64,000 nt of DNA from Serendipita indica DSM 11827 (GCA_910890315.1 CAJVGD010000001.1:1550001-1614000); one strand, 5' to 3'. Positions 22,769 through 35,006 are shown, counted from the stretch's first letter. Notes: a model not told the origin generated them from the sequence alone. Translations and numbers: made by a program.

Positions 22769-24713
22769 ATGAAAGTCGCCGTCGTTGGCTCTGGATGCGC
22801 CGGCCTCGGTGCAACCTGGGTATACTGCTTTGATGGCATCTAATCACAGACTTCTAACTCGATTCCAGGCCCTCAACGAACACAGCGAGCACCAAGTCCA
22901 CCTCTATGAAGCAGACGCACGACCAGGAGGCCATGCAAACACTGTTCCCTTCAAATATACTCCAAAGTCTACAAAAGCCCAGGAGAGCAACCACAGAGCG
23001 TCCCCGTGGACACTGGTTTCATTGTCCTCAATCCACGCACTTATCCAAACTTTCTCCGCTTCCTCCACCATGCCGACATCCCCATCGTCAAGAGCTCGAT
23101 GACCTTTGCCCTCACCCGTGACAACGGCGCCTTCGAATGGGCAGGCGACACTATTTTTACCCTATTTTGTCAACCCCGGAATCTCTTGAGCGCCAGAATG
23201 TGGAGGATGATTTGGGACATCCTCCGCTTCAACGCCTCTGCCAGGAAGTTGATCGTCGAGCAGGAACGCCAGATGGAGGGAGAATCCGTAGAGGCAAACG
23301 AAATCACGATTGGAGAGTATCTCGACAAAAATGGATACTCTGATGGCTTTCGAGATGACTACCTCATCGTATGTTTCTCCCTTTTTTGATTCATACCAGC
23401 GTTAATCTTCACGTAGCCAATGTGTGCAGCCATATGGAGCACGCCACCCAGCACATGCGCACAAAGTATGTTTCCACCGACATCATCATTGGGTCATTTG
23501 AATTAACGCATTTATAGCGTTTACCGCCCGTTCTCTCCTTCGCTTTTTCCACAACCATCATCTCCTCCAGATCATCGGCAAGCCAGATTGGTTGACCATC
23601 AAAGGTGGCAGGTTCGTTTCCCCATTTTATCACACCTCTAAAATTTTTTTGACATTGGCGGTGATTCTAGCATTGAATACGTCAAACGCATCACCAACGC
23701 ACTCCCACCAGGCGCACTCCGCTTATCGGAACCCGTCGTCTCCATCAGCACTGGTTGCACGACATCCCCGGCTACGAGCTCTGAAGACCTAGGGTCGAGC
23801 GATGAAGCTGCGAGTAGCGGGAGTAGCAATGGAGATGCCGACGAACGTCCGCTCATCTCAGATCTCGACCAATCGTCAAACCCCAGTCTTGCACCCACTT
23901 CATCCAAAATTCGATTGTGTACCGCGACTGGTAGAATTGAAGAATACGACCACGTTGTGTTGGCATGCCATTCGTCGACCGCACTCGAGATGCTCCGCAA
24001 CGGTGGATTCATCACTCCAGAAGAACGGTCGGCTCTAGAAGGCGTCGGTTGGACAAAGAATGAAATTGTTTTGCATAGTGATGTTTCGGTAAGTGTTCTG
24101 CGCAGATATGCGATCGGACACTCATGGCTCCGGTTATAGGCTCTCCCTCATAATCAGAACGCTTGGTCTGCATGGAACTTTGTTTCAACATCTATCAAAG
24201 ACGAAAAGGGCACTACTACAAAGGCTAATAGTGATCAATTTGCATTGTGAGTCTCAATCTTTCGATACCCACATACCCTGACATGTTTGGCAGGAGTTGT
24301 ACGTTGAACCTGCTTCTACTACAGTGCCCCCTCCTAACCAGATGATTCTAGATTTGATGAATACCCTTCAGCCACTACCCCTTTCGCAATACGGGCCCAT
24401 CATCTGCACGCTCAACCCGACCTTCCCCATTGCACCCGACACAATCCAAGCACGGTTCGAGTACGCACATCCGACATTCAACAACCGTGCAGAGCAAGCG
24501 CAAAGAGCGATGAAACGCATTCAAGGCAAGAGAGGCATTTGGTACGCAGGGGCGTGGATGGGATATGGATTCCATGAAGATGGGTTTACCCATGGGCTAA
24601 AAGCTGCGATACAACTTGCGACGACCTCGACGGACACTGCTGCCTCGACGGATGGCCAAGGGAAGAAGAGCGTCCGCTTTGCCGAATCGAGGAAGAGTAC
24701 ATTTGCCGTTTGA
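22769..24713 (+). CDS. FAD/NAD(P)-binding amine-oxidase-like oxidoreductase (paralogue B)
   Basis: Paralogue of the gene at 13162-15128. The ATG at 22769 opens MKVAVVGSGCAGLGATW. After an intron come YEADARPGGHANTV, DTGFIVLNPRTYPNFLRFL, FEWAGDTIFTLF and MWRMIWDILRFNASARKL, all matching paralogue A and COG2907 proteins. Later exons give HVVLACHSSTALEML, GGFITPEERSAL, GWTKNEIVLHSDVS, ALPHNQNAWSAWNF and GIWYAGAWMGYGFHEDGF. About seven introns are present. The frame that carries these motifs closes at 24713 (KSTFAV). Just beyond, in another frame up to 24837, lies the counterpart of A's C-tail (PFEIRAPDRSVDRVWLADVF and a hydrophobic end). No plausible intron joins the two. So B either has a shortened C-terminus after a frameshift or the sequence has a base error near 24640-24695. 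B also carries a Thr/Ser/Lys-rich stretch of about 25 residues there that A lacks. Confidence 0.8.
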
Positions 24714-25010
24714 GATACGAGCGCCCGATCGAAGTGTGGATCGAGTGTGGCTTGCAGATGTGTTTGAAGTTCTCGAACGAGCGCGTAGATTACTTTCATT
24801 TTTCCTATTTTCCGTCTTGTTTTTTGGCTGGTCATGATACCCAAATCAATCCAAACTATTCCACCTATTCTATGTCCATTCATTCTTTGAACTTGGTGAC
24901 GCGCGGAGTGTCGGACTCTGAATTGCGCGTGACCAAACTCGACTCCAACCACTTCAGGCCTCGGTCTTTGGAAATCCTCGTAAAAATCTAGAAGAGGATT
25001 TACAGCACGT

Positions 25011-26294
25011 ATGAATACTCCACAGCGCAGAAAACGCGTCGGCTCGCCTGCTGAAGGCGACATGAGCGGGCTGAGTGCCGGTATTGGTGTTGAGCTCTCG
25101 ATGGAGGACAAGGAGCGGTTGATTGAGAATCTAGACATTGAAGGTACACTCTTCTTCCTCTTCTATCAGATTTATCGCACATCTTGGTATGATGGCTGAC
25201 TCTTTTTTTGGAAAACTCTAGTGACGAACCACCGCCGACGGTTTGAGGCGTTTTTGGAGCAGCTGCTCGAGGGCTTTTCGCTCCGACATGGGATGGAAAT
25301 TTCAAGAATTCCAAAGGCGATACGAAATATGAAGATGAAGGATTTCGACGCGTTTGGTGGCAATGTTCAACGGTGTGTGCAGGCCATGGCACGACAGCGT
25401 GTCGCAGAGGCTGATGGGGACGCGAATGCAAAGAAGAGGTTAGTATGGGATGTTGGGAGTCTGGGTTGTGGAATTTTGACGCGTCGTAGGAAATGGCAGG
25501 CAGCGATTCAGGAGGAAGAGATCGAGCGCGCGTCAAAGACGCGTAAGTCGTTTGCTTTCTATTATGAAAAGGTTAGAGTACTGATACTGATGCCTCTAGC
25601 GCGCGTCGCACCACCCTCTCCTGTCAAGACATCCAAGCCCTCTTCGCAGGTGCCAAACTCTTCGCGTGCAAAGGGCTTGTTCCCTAAGACACCGACAAGG
25701 AATATGAACAATGTCAATCCAACCAAGACGGCTTTACATGGCAGCGCACGCAAGGTCATGCCGTCCCCTTCGAAACGCGCTGTCTCCCCTACAAAACCTC
25801 AAAACATGCCCACTAGCTCTACTTCATCGTTTAAACCCGCAAGTACGACATTTAACCCTGTGCTGCCTCCCAAAACACCCACCTACCCACGACGAGTCGC
25901 GCGTGCGGATGAAGCGGTCATGAGCCTCAACGGGACCCCACTGAAATTCCCATCTGCATTCATGTTTCCGCGTGGAGTGGCTCCTATTGTGGATGAAGGC
26001 GAAGAGAGCGAGCACGACTCACACGCCAAGTCGACCGGAGTAGGGCCGGCGTTTTTGGTCCGACGAGATCCGTCTACAGTCTCGATGGGTTCCTCGAGCG
26101 CGTCGACAGCCGTGTCCTCTACAGGAACGCTGATTACCATCTCGACGAGCAAAGGACAGACTGTGCAATTTGACCCGTTGATGGCTAGCCCAGGGTCGTT
26201 GGATCGGATACCAGATCTGACAGAAAGTGCGAAGAAACAGGTCCGTGAAGACACGGCTCGGATCGTGCAGGCGTTGCACAAGTGGCGGTTATAG
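25011..26294 (+). CDS. Borealin-like chromosomal passenger complex subunit
   Basis: Likely the borealin/Nbl1 subunit that, with survivin and INCENP, brings Aurora B kinase to centromeres. The ATG at 25011 opens MNTPQRRKRVGSP. The conserved N-terminal Borealin domain spans exons 1-2: LSMEDKERLIENLDIE, an intron ending at 25221, then RRRFEAFLEQLLEGF and MEISRIPKAIRNMKMKDFDAFGG. The block with RIPKAIRNMKM is diagnostic. Introns at about 25438-25491 and 25543-25600 follow. The remaining 250 residues are disordered, with SP/TP sites (likely CDK/Aurora targets), and end in a short helix (ESAKKQVREDTARIVQALHKW) that resembles the C-terminal piece of other fungal borealins. Stop TAG at 26292-26294. 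Confidence 0.82.
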
Positions 26295-26740
26295 TTTCTG
26301 GATTTTGTGCAGTTTTTGATACATGTGTACTAGTGGCTGGATATCACTACAGTTTATACTCTAGAACACCGCGCGGAGCGGTGGGGGGTTTGGTGGTAGG
26401 CGTTGGCAGTGCTCTGTTAGCGCGTGGCTAAACGGGGCATATGGCCAGATTGGTGCACTTTTCTGTTTGCTTGTATGGAAAGCGTTGATTTCGATAGACC
26501 TGGAAATCGGGCGTTATGTTGTCCGTTTTCAGGCGTGTAGAAAAGTAGCTTCTGGGTTTGTTCTCCAGGCAAGAGGAAATCACCAAGGTCGGCGAGCAAC
26601 GTCCCCTACTCAGTAAGTTAGCATGGCAGCCCTCCATCGCCGACGTTGGCGACCAGGCGACGGACCGTCCCTCGCGACGGGGGCTCCGTTGCCGACGCGT
26701 ATAAGATGTCCTGGACGGACGGACCCAAACAACCAACTCT

Positions 26741-26820
26741 CTTTCCTGCCTCCCTTTTCTTTTTCCTGCCATTCGTTTCTTTTTCTCTTCCCTCCTTTCA
26801 TCTCTCTTTTCCCCGCTCTC
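26741..26820 (+). promoter_or_regulatory. CT-rich tract upstream of the cupredoxin gene
   Basis: About 80 bp almost purely of C and T on the plus strand, ending in CTCTCAG. A TATA-like GTATAAG lies at 26699-26705, roughly 40 bp upstream. CT blocks downstream of a TATA element mark transcription starts of strongly expressed fungal genes. The rest of 26295-27022, about 730 bp, shows no gene. Confidence 0.4.
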
Positions 26821-27022
26821 AGTCTGTCCTTGGGTCGATCCCTCTGCCACTTTGGTACGTTGCTCCATCACCTTCAACAACACAACAGACGCTCACACGA
26901 GTCTTGTCTAGATATCAAATCCTCTTTGAGAGAGATCCCCGTCGCACACTACCCTCTGCGAGGAATTTCATCAACTTTTCTGGGCTTTTCCCTTTCAAAT
27001 CACACTCACAGTCTTTTCAACC

Positions 27023-28552
27023 ATGGTCCGCTTCGTCACACTTGTTGGGGCTGCCGCGCTCCTTGCTCAGTCTGCATTTGGTGCTGCCGGTACGTTTGGG
27101 TGGTTTTGGTTCATTAAGGCTCGTGGGTATTGATCATCTTCTAGTGCCCATGCGAAGAACGAACCAAGACTCGAACCTTCCCGAGAACAATTCGTATAAT
27201 CAACAGAATAATCAGTACCAACAGAACAACCAGTATCAACAAAACAACCAGTACCAACAGAACAACCAGTACCAGCAGAACAACCAATATGAGCAGCCGC
27301 AGCGAAACCAGTACAATAACAACTATCAGCAGCAACAGCAGCAGCAGCAGCAGCACCAGACCACGACCTCGGCCGCAATGGCGCACGAGACCACGACCGC
27401 CATCGGCCACGAATCGAGCGTCATGCAGATGGAACAATCATCTGTCATGGCCCATGAGACCACGACGAGCGCTATGGCGCACGAGACGTCTGTCTTGGCC
27501 ACGGAACAGTCGTCCACCAGCGCCGAGTATGCCATGCCGACGTATGGCTCTGGATCCAGCCAGTGGGGCAACAACTACAACGACTGCGTTTCTCGTGCGT
27601 TTTTACGATGATTGGTCAAGATTGACGCTAATGTTTCATAGAATGCATGGCTCAATTCGGAGCTCCGCCAAGCACGATGACCATGCACATGCCACCTTCC
27701 GCCTCTGCAACCGAGAATGTGTCTGGTTCGGTTCACACCATCATGGTCGCTCCCGATGGTGCCGGCCTCCGCTACGTTCCGTTTGCCGTCAATGCATCGG
27801 TTGGTGACACCATCCGCTACGTCTGGACGACGCCAAAGAACCACACTGCAACTCTCTCGTCCGCACTCGCCATCTGCAACAGATCTGGTATCGCCGAGCA
27901 ACGCAACTTTGTCTCTGGCGTCCGCAACGCAGAATCGGGCCCACAGACGTTTGACGTCAAGGTCGAGACTGATCAGCCGCAATTCTTCTACTGCAGCGTC
28001 GCTCAGCATTGCGAAAGCGGCATGTTTGGCATGATCAACCCCGCCACTTCCTCTGGCTCTGCGTCTGGTTCGATGACCGTCGGCGAGATGATGTCCCAGA
28101 TGGTTCAGTCGAACCCATCGATGGAGGCTGCCTACCGCTATCTTACCCGCAACATGACCGGTGGCATGGCTGCGTCGCAGTGGGGAATGAGCATGTCGCT
28201 CGAGGGTATTCCCGAGTCGAGCTATCCCGACGTCGCCGCCAACGTGCTCTTCACCCAGGCGTCGTTTGCTGCTAACCCGGGCATGATGGAGAGCAACGGT
28301 GCTCAGACACCCGACAACTCGCCCATTGCTATCCCAGCCGACTTTAACGTGCTCCTCTCCAACGCTGCACTTACTGTACCCACCTCGACCACTCTTGGTG
28401 GTGAGGCTACCGCTACGTCGCGACCAGCTTCCTCGGCGACTGGCAGCCTTACGCCAGTCAACGCCGAGTCGAACAGCGCGCTCTCTGGCAAGCAGGGCGC
28501 CGGAATCTGGATTGCTGCCGTTGTTGGTGTCGCCGGATGGTTGTTGATCTAA
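27023..28552 (+). CDS. Extracellular GPI-type cupredoxin with Asn/Gln/Tyr repeat
   Basis: Cell-surface blue-copper-type protein. The ATG at 27023 sits in CCATGG and opens MVRFVTLVGAAALLAQSAFG, a signal peptide. An intron (GTACGT to TTCTAG, ending about 27144) follows. Exon 2 holds five perfect-phase 18-nt repeats (27201-27290), a poly-Gln run (27331-27360) and Thr-rich MAHETT units. After a 47-nt intron (GTGCGT, ending about 27641) comes the cupredoxin domain. It has one His ligand in TPKNHTATLS and the Cys, His and Met ligands in FYCSVAQHCESGMFGM, so the type-1 copper site is intact. The C-terminal part is Ser/Thr-rich and ends in WIAAVVGVAGWLLI, a GPI-anchor signal. The fold matches the 'extracellular serine-rich protein' family of Agaricomycetes. 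The role (adhesion, copper buffering or redox) is unknown. Confidence 0.82.
27201..27290 (+). repeat. Five 18-nt tandem repeats (QQNNQY)
   Basis: Copies start at 27201, 27219, 27237, 27255 and 27273. Consensus CARCARAAYAAYCARTAY encodes Gln-Gln-Asn-Asn-Gln-Tyr, and differences between copies are mostly at third positions. The array lies between the signal peptide and the cupredoxin domain. It is likely to vary in copy number between strains. Confidence 0.9.
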
Positions 28553-29177
28553 ACAACCGAACCTTTTTTTCGCTCGGTATTAGTTTATATTGCATCCGCC
28601 TCCACGACGATACCCACCTCGCACATGCATGCACGGCATCACGACGACGACTTTTGCGTACACATACACACGACTGCATCTGCATCTGCGCCCCCTGCTC
28701 ATACCCTGCCCAATCGTTACTGGACTCTGTTCTCTGTTGAATCATTCTCGGACACTTCAAAAAGCCCACTTTCCAAGTTCCTTTTCAACTTTGCTTCACA
28801 CTTGCGCACGGACGACTTCTTTCATTCCTTTAACTTTGGTATCAACTTCGACCTCTTTTAGACCAGAGAGCAGCCTTCTTTCCGCACCCGCCTTTTTGAC
28901 GCACGCGCATATGCTGCGACCTTTGCGTCCATTTAGTTTTACTCTCCCTTCGTAACTCTTTGTATCGCTATCAAGGATTACTTGTGATAGTAAACCTGTT
29001 ACCGACAGTCTATTCTGAGAAAACGAACCTGAGCTGGTGTGACTTGGATTCGACCCTTTAGCACACAAAAGTTGTCGACTAAACCCACTGGGAATTTTCG
29101 ATACTTTCTCATCGCCACCTTGTTTTTGGACAGTCTCCAGTGACGATGACGCTTTGCAAGGGCTTGTCTCCTGCACA
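28553..29177. other. Intergenic region, nothing recognised
   Basis: About 625 bp between the cupredoxin stop and the ATG of the nuclease/helicase gene. It is pyrimidine-rich on the plus strand in its first half. Open stretches have no conserved motif. It should hold the 3' UTR of the cupredoxin and the next promoter. Confidence 0.5.
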
Positions 29178-32100
29178 ATGAGCAGTCATCTGTCACCCAC
29201 CAACGTTGCGACTTTTTATCACAACCAATGCGACCTTTATCTTCACAAATCCTATCACCGACCTCCCAGCTCTTCGCCTCGAGCGCAGGCAGTCTCCCCG
29301 CTCGCGGCCGCGCACTATAAACGCGGATTACAATGGGAGGCGTACCTCTTCCGAGAGCTCCAGCGGCGCAAGCAGTTTATTCCACTCCGAAAGACCCATC
29401 TCTACAAGCCCAAAGAGATTCGGGATGCGTTGCTTGACGCTGCTGCACAACTTCGCCCTCGTACGAGCGATGAAGAGGAGGAAGACGTGCGATATATTGC
29501 CTATCTCTCGTTTCAGTCCCCCGATTTTGCGAGAGAACTCGCGCAGCACGGCTCTCCACCTCGGAGTGTGGCGTTTGGAGTTGCCAAACCAGACCTCGTC
29601 AAAGTCTCACTTGGAGACCAGAAAGATACTATAGTGTGGGAAATCATCGACGCAAAGTCCTCTACGGCCGTCAAGTCGAGCCACAATGCGCAGACTGGGT
29701 TCTACCACCTCTGTCTCCGGTCGATGTTTGAAGATTTGCCCCATTTAAGTGGTAAGAAGCTTGTTCCTTCTGACAAGGTGTCTATATGGCTGCCCAGCCG
29801 GGAGACCGATGAAGCAGGTATAGAAGACAGAGTATCACTCCCCTCTTCCATGCCAACGTCCCTTTTACTTCAACCACTTAGTACCTTTCTCTTCAAAAAG
29901 CTCCCTATCATTCTCTCGAAACCCCGCGACCAAGTGGAATGGTACCTCAACCCGTCTTGCCAGGGTTGCGAGTTTCTCGATGCCTGTCGAGATAAGACAA
30001 GACAAGAAAAACGGCTTGGTATGATTCCGAACCTGTCTGGGTCGGATGCTCGCCTACTGCGCGAGGTTATGGATATTGTGCAGAGACAGAATCCAGACTG
30101 GAACGCAGTGACAGACATTGAGGCTCTGGATTCACTGATCAAGTCGCCTGATATGATGAGGAAGCTGGAAGTGGCATATGCGCCCACTACGAAAAAATTC
30201 AAGCGGATTGCGGGCGTTCACAGATTCTCCGGCCGGGGACCTGAGCTTTTCAGCCCGCTCATTGACGCAGCATTGACACAAAAGCCCCAGGTGTGAACGA
30301 TCTGATCCATTCGTAGCTTTATCTGACAAACGGATAGCTGACTCGACGACGTGTGTTTTCCTTTCCCCGAAACGAGGACGTCGCTATATTCATTTCGGTC
30401 ATCATCGATATCTCGAAAGATCCAAACGCAAGTGATGGAAATATAGGGGCATTCTGCGTGTCCGTGGTTCGTCTTTCTACGGCCGATCACGGTACTGGTC
30501 GCAGAAAGTCAGCAGGGGCACCAATGGTAATGGCCCATGTCACAGGCCACCCAAAAGAATTCATTCGCTTGGTTGCATCTCTTCTGGTTGACATAGGAAA
30601 GACGCCTGGCGCAAGGACCCAGGTGTACACCTACTCTCTGGCTGAGAGGAATGCAATCGTCAACCATCTTATTCATGCGGCACTCTCTTCGCCTCCTTAT
30701 ATACCTGGAGAGAGCCTGGCTACAGAAGGGACGAGCCAAGGGAGTTTCGAAGAGAGTCCAGGAGATATAAGACTCGTTCTTGGCGCGCTCTGTGATGGCG
30801 CTGCACTTCTTGTGACTGCGTATCAACCACAGCTCCTGTCGGGCGTTTTGCTTTCATTTTTGTCCAAGAAGAATACATTATCAAAAGCCCATCTGGAAAC
30901 ATGCTGTCGACGACTCGGGTTGAGCGGTGAAGGCACCACTGAGGTTCTTCGCAAGCGGCTCGAACAGGAACAGTGGCGCCTGGCAGAAATTGGTGGAAGG
31001 GGAATAGGCGCAGGCGTGGCGAGACGAGAGGTTGGACAGCTGAGCAAGATTGTGGTACTCAAGAAAGAAGTAGAGCGACTGATTGCTCTCCCTGTGGAAG
31101 GATTTATTGATTTACCTAGCACTGCGCAGGTACTGCTCGACCCATCTGACAGAAGGAAGAGCTCGATTGGACAATGCGAGCCTGACGATGTCATCTTTGG
31201 CGCATGGATGGCCAGGGGCAAGAAACGCTTTCCTGGAATCTCTGGAGACGAAAAGCCTGTTATCAAATGGGAAGATGCGCTCAAGACGCGGAACCGGGTA
31301 ATGCGAGCTGTGCTAGACAATGTGCGCAAGCGAATATCGGATGCGGGGTTGAGTGAGCAGATCCTCCTCAACGAAGCAAAGCCTATTGAGTCTGGGATGC
31401 TCGATCTCTGCGAATCGGATAAGCTACGAAGGCTCATGTACATGACCCAGGTGTGTCTGATCTGGTTTCGTGAAGCGTCTCTTGTCACACTTTGTCCGAC
31501 AGTTCGAGGTGGTCCTTCGCCTTCAAGAAATATGGCAAGAACGTTTGGATGGATGTCCCAATGCCCCTATACTCCGCTACGTGCGTGCAGAAAAACGAGG
31601 CACGTCATGGCTCCAAATCTTTGATGTCGTCTCTGGAGTGCTTGAGGCTCCGGTGGAGGAACGACCTTTTTACGATTGGTTGCTCGTCCCTGACGATGCT
31701 GGTGATGGTGTTCCACCCGAAGTTCACTTTGACGACCTTAGCCGTACGACCTTAACTCCGCTATATATACTCACGTATTGACTAAACAGCGCAGTGTGTA
31801 GCGTCGTAGTACGTCCCAATAAATTCGTTCGGTCACGATGGGACGAACAGCAACCAGTCGTCAAGCAAAGCATCACCATATCAAATATAGTGGATGTCCG
31901 AATGGAAAAGACGCCGACAGAAGATGGACGCTCGCACAAATTGTGCTCACAAGCAGTACTTGAAACATACTATACGGGCAATCATCTTACTAAAGGAGCA
32001 CTCTATCGTATCTCACCTCGCCTCGTCAATTTTAATTTCGAGAAAATCTTGCTCAATCTGATCACGATGGATTTTCAGCACACTGTGGCAAATAATCCCG

Positions 32101-33871
32101 TCCCATTCATTGACCTCATCGACAATCCTGAGGCGTTTGCACAATCACCCACCTTCTGTGGGGAGCTGGAGGAGCGCAAAGAGAAGGAAATTGTAAGAGG
32201 ATTGAACGAACTGGCTAAACTCGGAGTCGAACACGCCTCCTCCCTCATTCTCAAAGCTTCTCAGCACCGAGCGGCGAAGAGGATGATGATGAAGCGTCTA
32301 AGTGTCGTTTGGGGGCCTCCAGGCGAGTGTCTGCATGGTCGTGCGCCACGTTGACTGACAGTATGTAGGCACTGGCAAGACATATACCCTTGCCCTATCC
32401 ACTTTGAGAATACTTGAAGTTCTTGGACGGCGAGCTCCTGATCAATGTCCCGTCATTCTCGTCACCGCAATGACGCATGCAGCTATCGAAGCTATCGTTG
32501 GTAAAATTGAAAGCTTAATCGGAAAGTATCTTGCCATCAAAGACCGCGACTCTTTATGGCTTAACTCGGTGGATCTTCAGCGTGTTCGACAAGGTAAAAC
32601 GCACCCACATCCAGTCCTCGACAACAACAAGGTGTACATATTCGCTGGAACAACATACCAGTTATATCGCTTCTGCGAGAAAGCCAAACTCCGAGCAAAT
32701 GTGGTTATCATTGACGAGGCAGGTCAGCTCCCTTTGGAGACCGCCGCTTTGGTGATTCGATGGCTTTCTTCCACAGGGAAGCTTATTCTCGCAGGGGATC
32801 ATGAACAGCTTGCTCCAATCTTCATCGGCACGTATCCTGAACCTGAGGATCTTCCTTTGTTTGGATCTGTGTTGGACCTGTTGATGGGTGGACGCAAGCG
32901 TACGGGATTAGCTATTGCAGCTACAGAAGATGAGAGCCAACACTTGTATGACGCCCCGGTTGTGCAATTGCTGGAGAACTTCCGGTACGACATCCCTTTC
33001 ATCACGGCATTCCTTCTAATCGAGCCGCAGCCTCAACGAGGACCTCGGAACGTTTGTCCAGATTATATATGCCAAGAAGTTTATTCCTCAGAAATCCCAA
33101 GACGACCTCGGAGACTTACGACTCTGGCTCGAGTCGAACAAGTCGACCAATCGAATCATGGAGGATGCTCGCCTCTTTCTATTGGGACTGACAGAAGCAA
33201 TGTCAAATAAGAAGAGTCATAGTTTCAAACTAATGCGACCACAACTACCCACGAGCTCAGGGCTTGAAAAACAAGCCCAGAGTCAAGCAGTGTCGCTCGC
33301 GCTCATTCGCGTTCGCGTGACAAAGGGCTCCTTGTCACCCTATGAGGAGCATGTATCAGCCGAAGCCAAACTGGTCGCCGCTCTCGTTCACTGGCTCAGA
33401 GAGGCTTTCCCCGAGGATAGCATCTTCGTAGCTTGCCCACATCGCATCCAGCGCAGTGCAGCGCGGCAAGCCATTCTATCTCCTCAAGAAATTGAAACAG
33501 CAGAGCGCGTAGCAGGTGATGAAAATGTCGACAATCTTGCCGCCGAACTTGCAGCCTTCCACCTCTCAGAGAATGGTCTCCGCATCGATACAGTCGAACG
33601 GTTGCAAGGCTCCGAGGCATCATTCGTCATCTTCCCGCTTTCCCACACCCATCAGCCATCCCTGAGTAGCCATCTGGGGTTCTTGCTTTCACGTCGGAGG
33701 CTCAACGTTGGCATTAGTCGAGCCAAGAACCTCTGTATCGTGATCAGCTCTAACCAGGTGCTTCAACCCTCGTTGGAAGTTCTCACCTCGGAGGAGACGC
33801 GGAAAGGCTTGGAGTTTTTGCGAGCCTACGAGGCGCGGAGCTGGAGTGGCGATATCAGTTTGGAAATATAA
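29178..33871 (+). CDS. RecB/TM0106-like nuclease fused to SF1 (DNA2/UPF1-type) helicase
   Basis: A large protein of about 1,450 residues. The N-terminal 370 residues (29178-30292) resemble Cas4/RecB-type PD-(D/E)xK nucleases. They show YKRGLQWEAYLFREL, AKPDLVKVSLG, VWEIIDAKSST (catalytic D-x-K) and a Cys group, PSCQGCEFLDAC, like the iron-sulphur clamp of these enzymes. A middle linker follows after a short intron. The helicase core has Walker A (WGPPG, intron, TGKTYTLALSTL), motif II (VVIIDEAGQLPLE), motif III (GDHEQLAPIF), motif V (DTVERLQGSEASFVIF) and motif VI (LSRRRLNVGISRAK). Introns near 30292, 31450, 31752, 32322 and 32986-33032 join in phase. Bacterial proteins with a TM0106-type nuclease before an SF1 helicase have the same order. 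A role in DNA end processing or repair is inferred. It is not the canonical Dna2, which lacks this N-terminal type. Confidence 0.75.
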
Positions 33872-34008
33872 TCCTCGTGTATCTTGATGTGTTTTTACTT
33901 CCGATGTATTGCTGCCGTTTGGTTATCGGAAGCTGGATGAGACTTGGACCCTACCTCATTGGCCGCCTAAGGCAAGTGCCCGCACGAATGCAATCCACCA
34001 TCTCTTCA

Positions 34009-34981
34009 ATGTCGATACCGCGGGATGTTCAAGAATTCTTGCTGGAATATCCTGGTGTCTCCGATCAGACACGCAAGCAGCGCAACCTCGAGTTTTATAG
34101 AAATGTTAGGCGCTGCCAACCAGATAATATGCTCATTGAGGAGCTCTTGCGGAATTGGCAAGATGACTTCGAAACGTTAGAATACGAGCATGGCTTCATA
34201 CAATGGCTGTAAGGCCTTATCCACCGGTTTGCCACCACTGCACTCACGGCTTCGCAGATTTCCGATTCGCGAGTTCGGTATGAATTACGACTCGCAGCCG
34301 CTACAAAAACACGAAATAGAGGCAATGAAGGGTGACGAAGTCGTCATGCAGCGACTCGTCCGCTCGTACAGGCTCATGCTCTCGTTCTATGGAATGGAAC
34401 TCCTCGATGAGGAGACTGGGCTTCTCAGCCGCTCACTCCAAGAGTCTCAGTATCTGAGTGGAATCGTATCACATGACGGATATCGATCTCGTTACAGGAA
34501 TCTCGTCAGTGAGTGGCGACCCGCAAGCCATAGAAGCAGGCTAATATACTATAAAGGATCACCACATAACTATCTACGCATTTCTAGAATTCTTAAATGC
34601 TTATCGGAGCTAGGCATGGAGCATATGAATGCCGGGTTCCTTCTCCACGTCCTCTGTGAGCAGTCGGACCAGAACAAGCTCAACGCCCAACATTTGAGGA
34701 ACAGTATGGACCGCTGGTGGATCAACTGCATTAGAAATGAGCACGAGAGACTCTTCATCAATGAGCTTGTCGCCCAAGTTCGCGGAGGTGGGAGAGTGTT
34801 CAACAGAGCCGACTACGAACAGTTACTCGCCCAACGGAAGGAAACAGGAAGACTCCAGTGGCCAGAATCTGACACACTTGATGCCATATATCCTCAAGAC
34901 CAGCCAGAGTCCGAAGAGCAGGCCGGTGCACCAAGCGAGGGACACAGGAAGCTCAAAAAGACCAAAAAGGGCGTAGAATGA
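34009..34981 (+). CDS. Opioid growth factor receptor (OGFr) domain protein
   Basis: Contains the OGFr conserved domain (Pfam PF04664), found across eukaryotes with unclear function in fungi. The ATG at 34009 opens MSIPRDVQEFLLEYPGV; the frame also has in-frame ATGs at 33904 and 33937 that would add a basic N-terminus. Hallmarks are NLEFYRNVRR, YEHGFIQWL then, after an intron (34210-34256), FPIREFGMNYDSQPLQKHEI, and RSYRLMLSFYGMELLDEETG. A third block, HNYLRISRILKCLSELGMEH, lies after a 52-nt intron at about 34504-34555. The C-terminus is charged and ends in KKTKKGVE, a possible nuclear signal. Its stop codon is 25 bp from that of the convergent GRASP gene. Confidence 0.85.
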
Positions 34982-35006
34982 GAACACGAAATGTACATAA
35001 AGTAAC

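Noticed and set aside
24521-25138. 205-codon minus-strand open frame
   Set aside because: It runs antisense to the C-terminal exon of FAD paralogue B and the first exon of borealin, both of which have family motifs. Arg/Ser/Pro-rich composition is typical of a shadow frame.
27575-28009. 144-codon minus-strand frame
   Set aside because: Antisense to the cupredoxin domain, whose copper ligands are intact in the plus frame.
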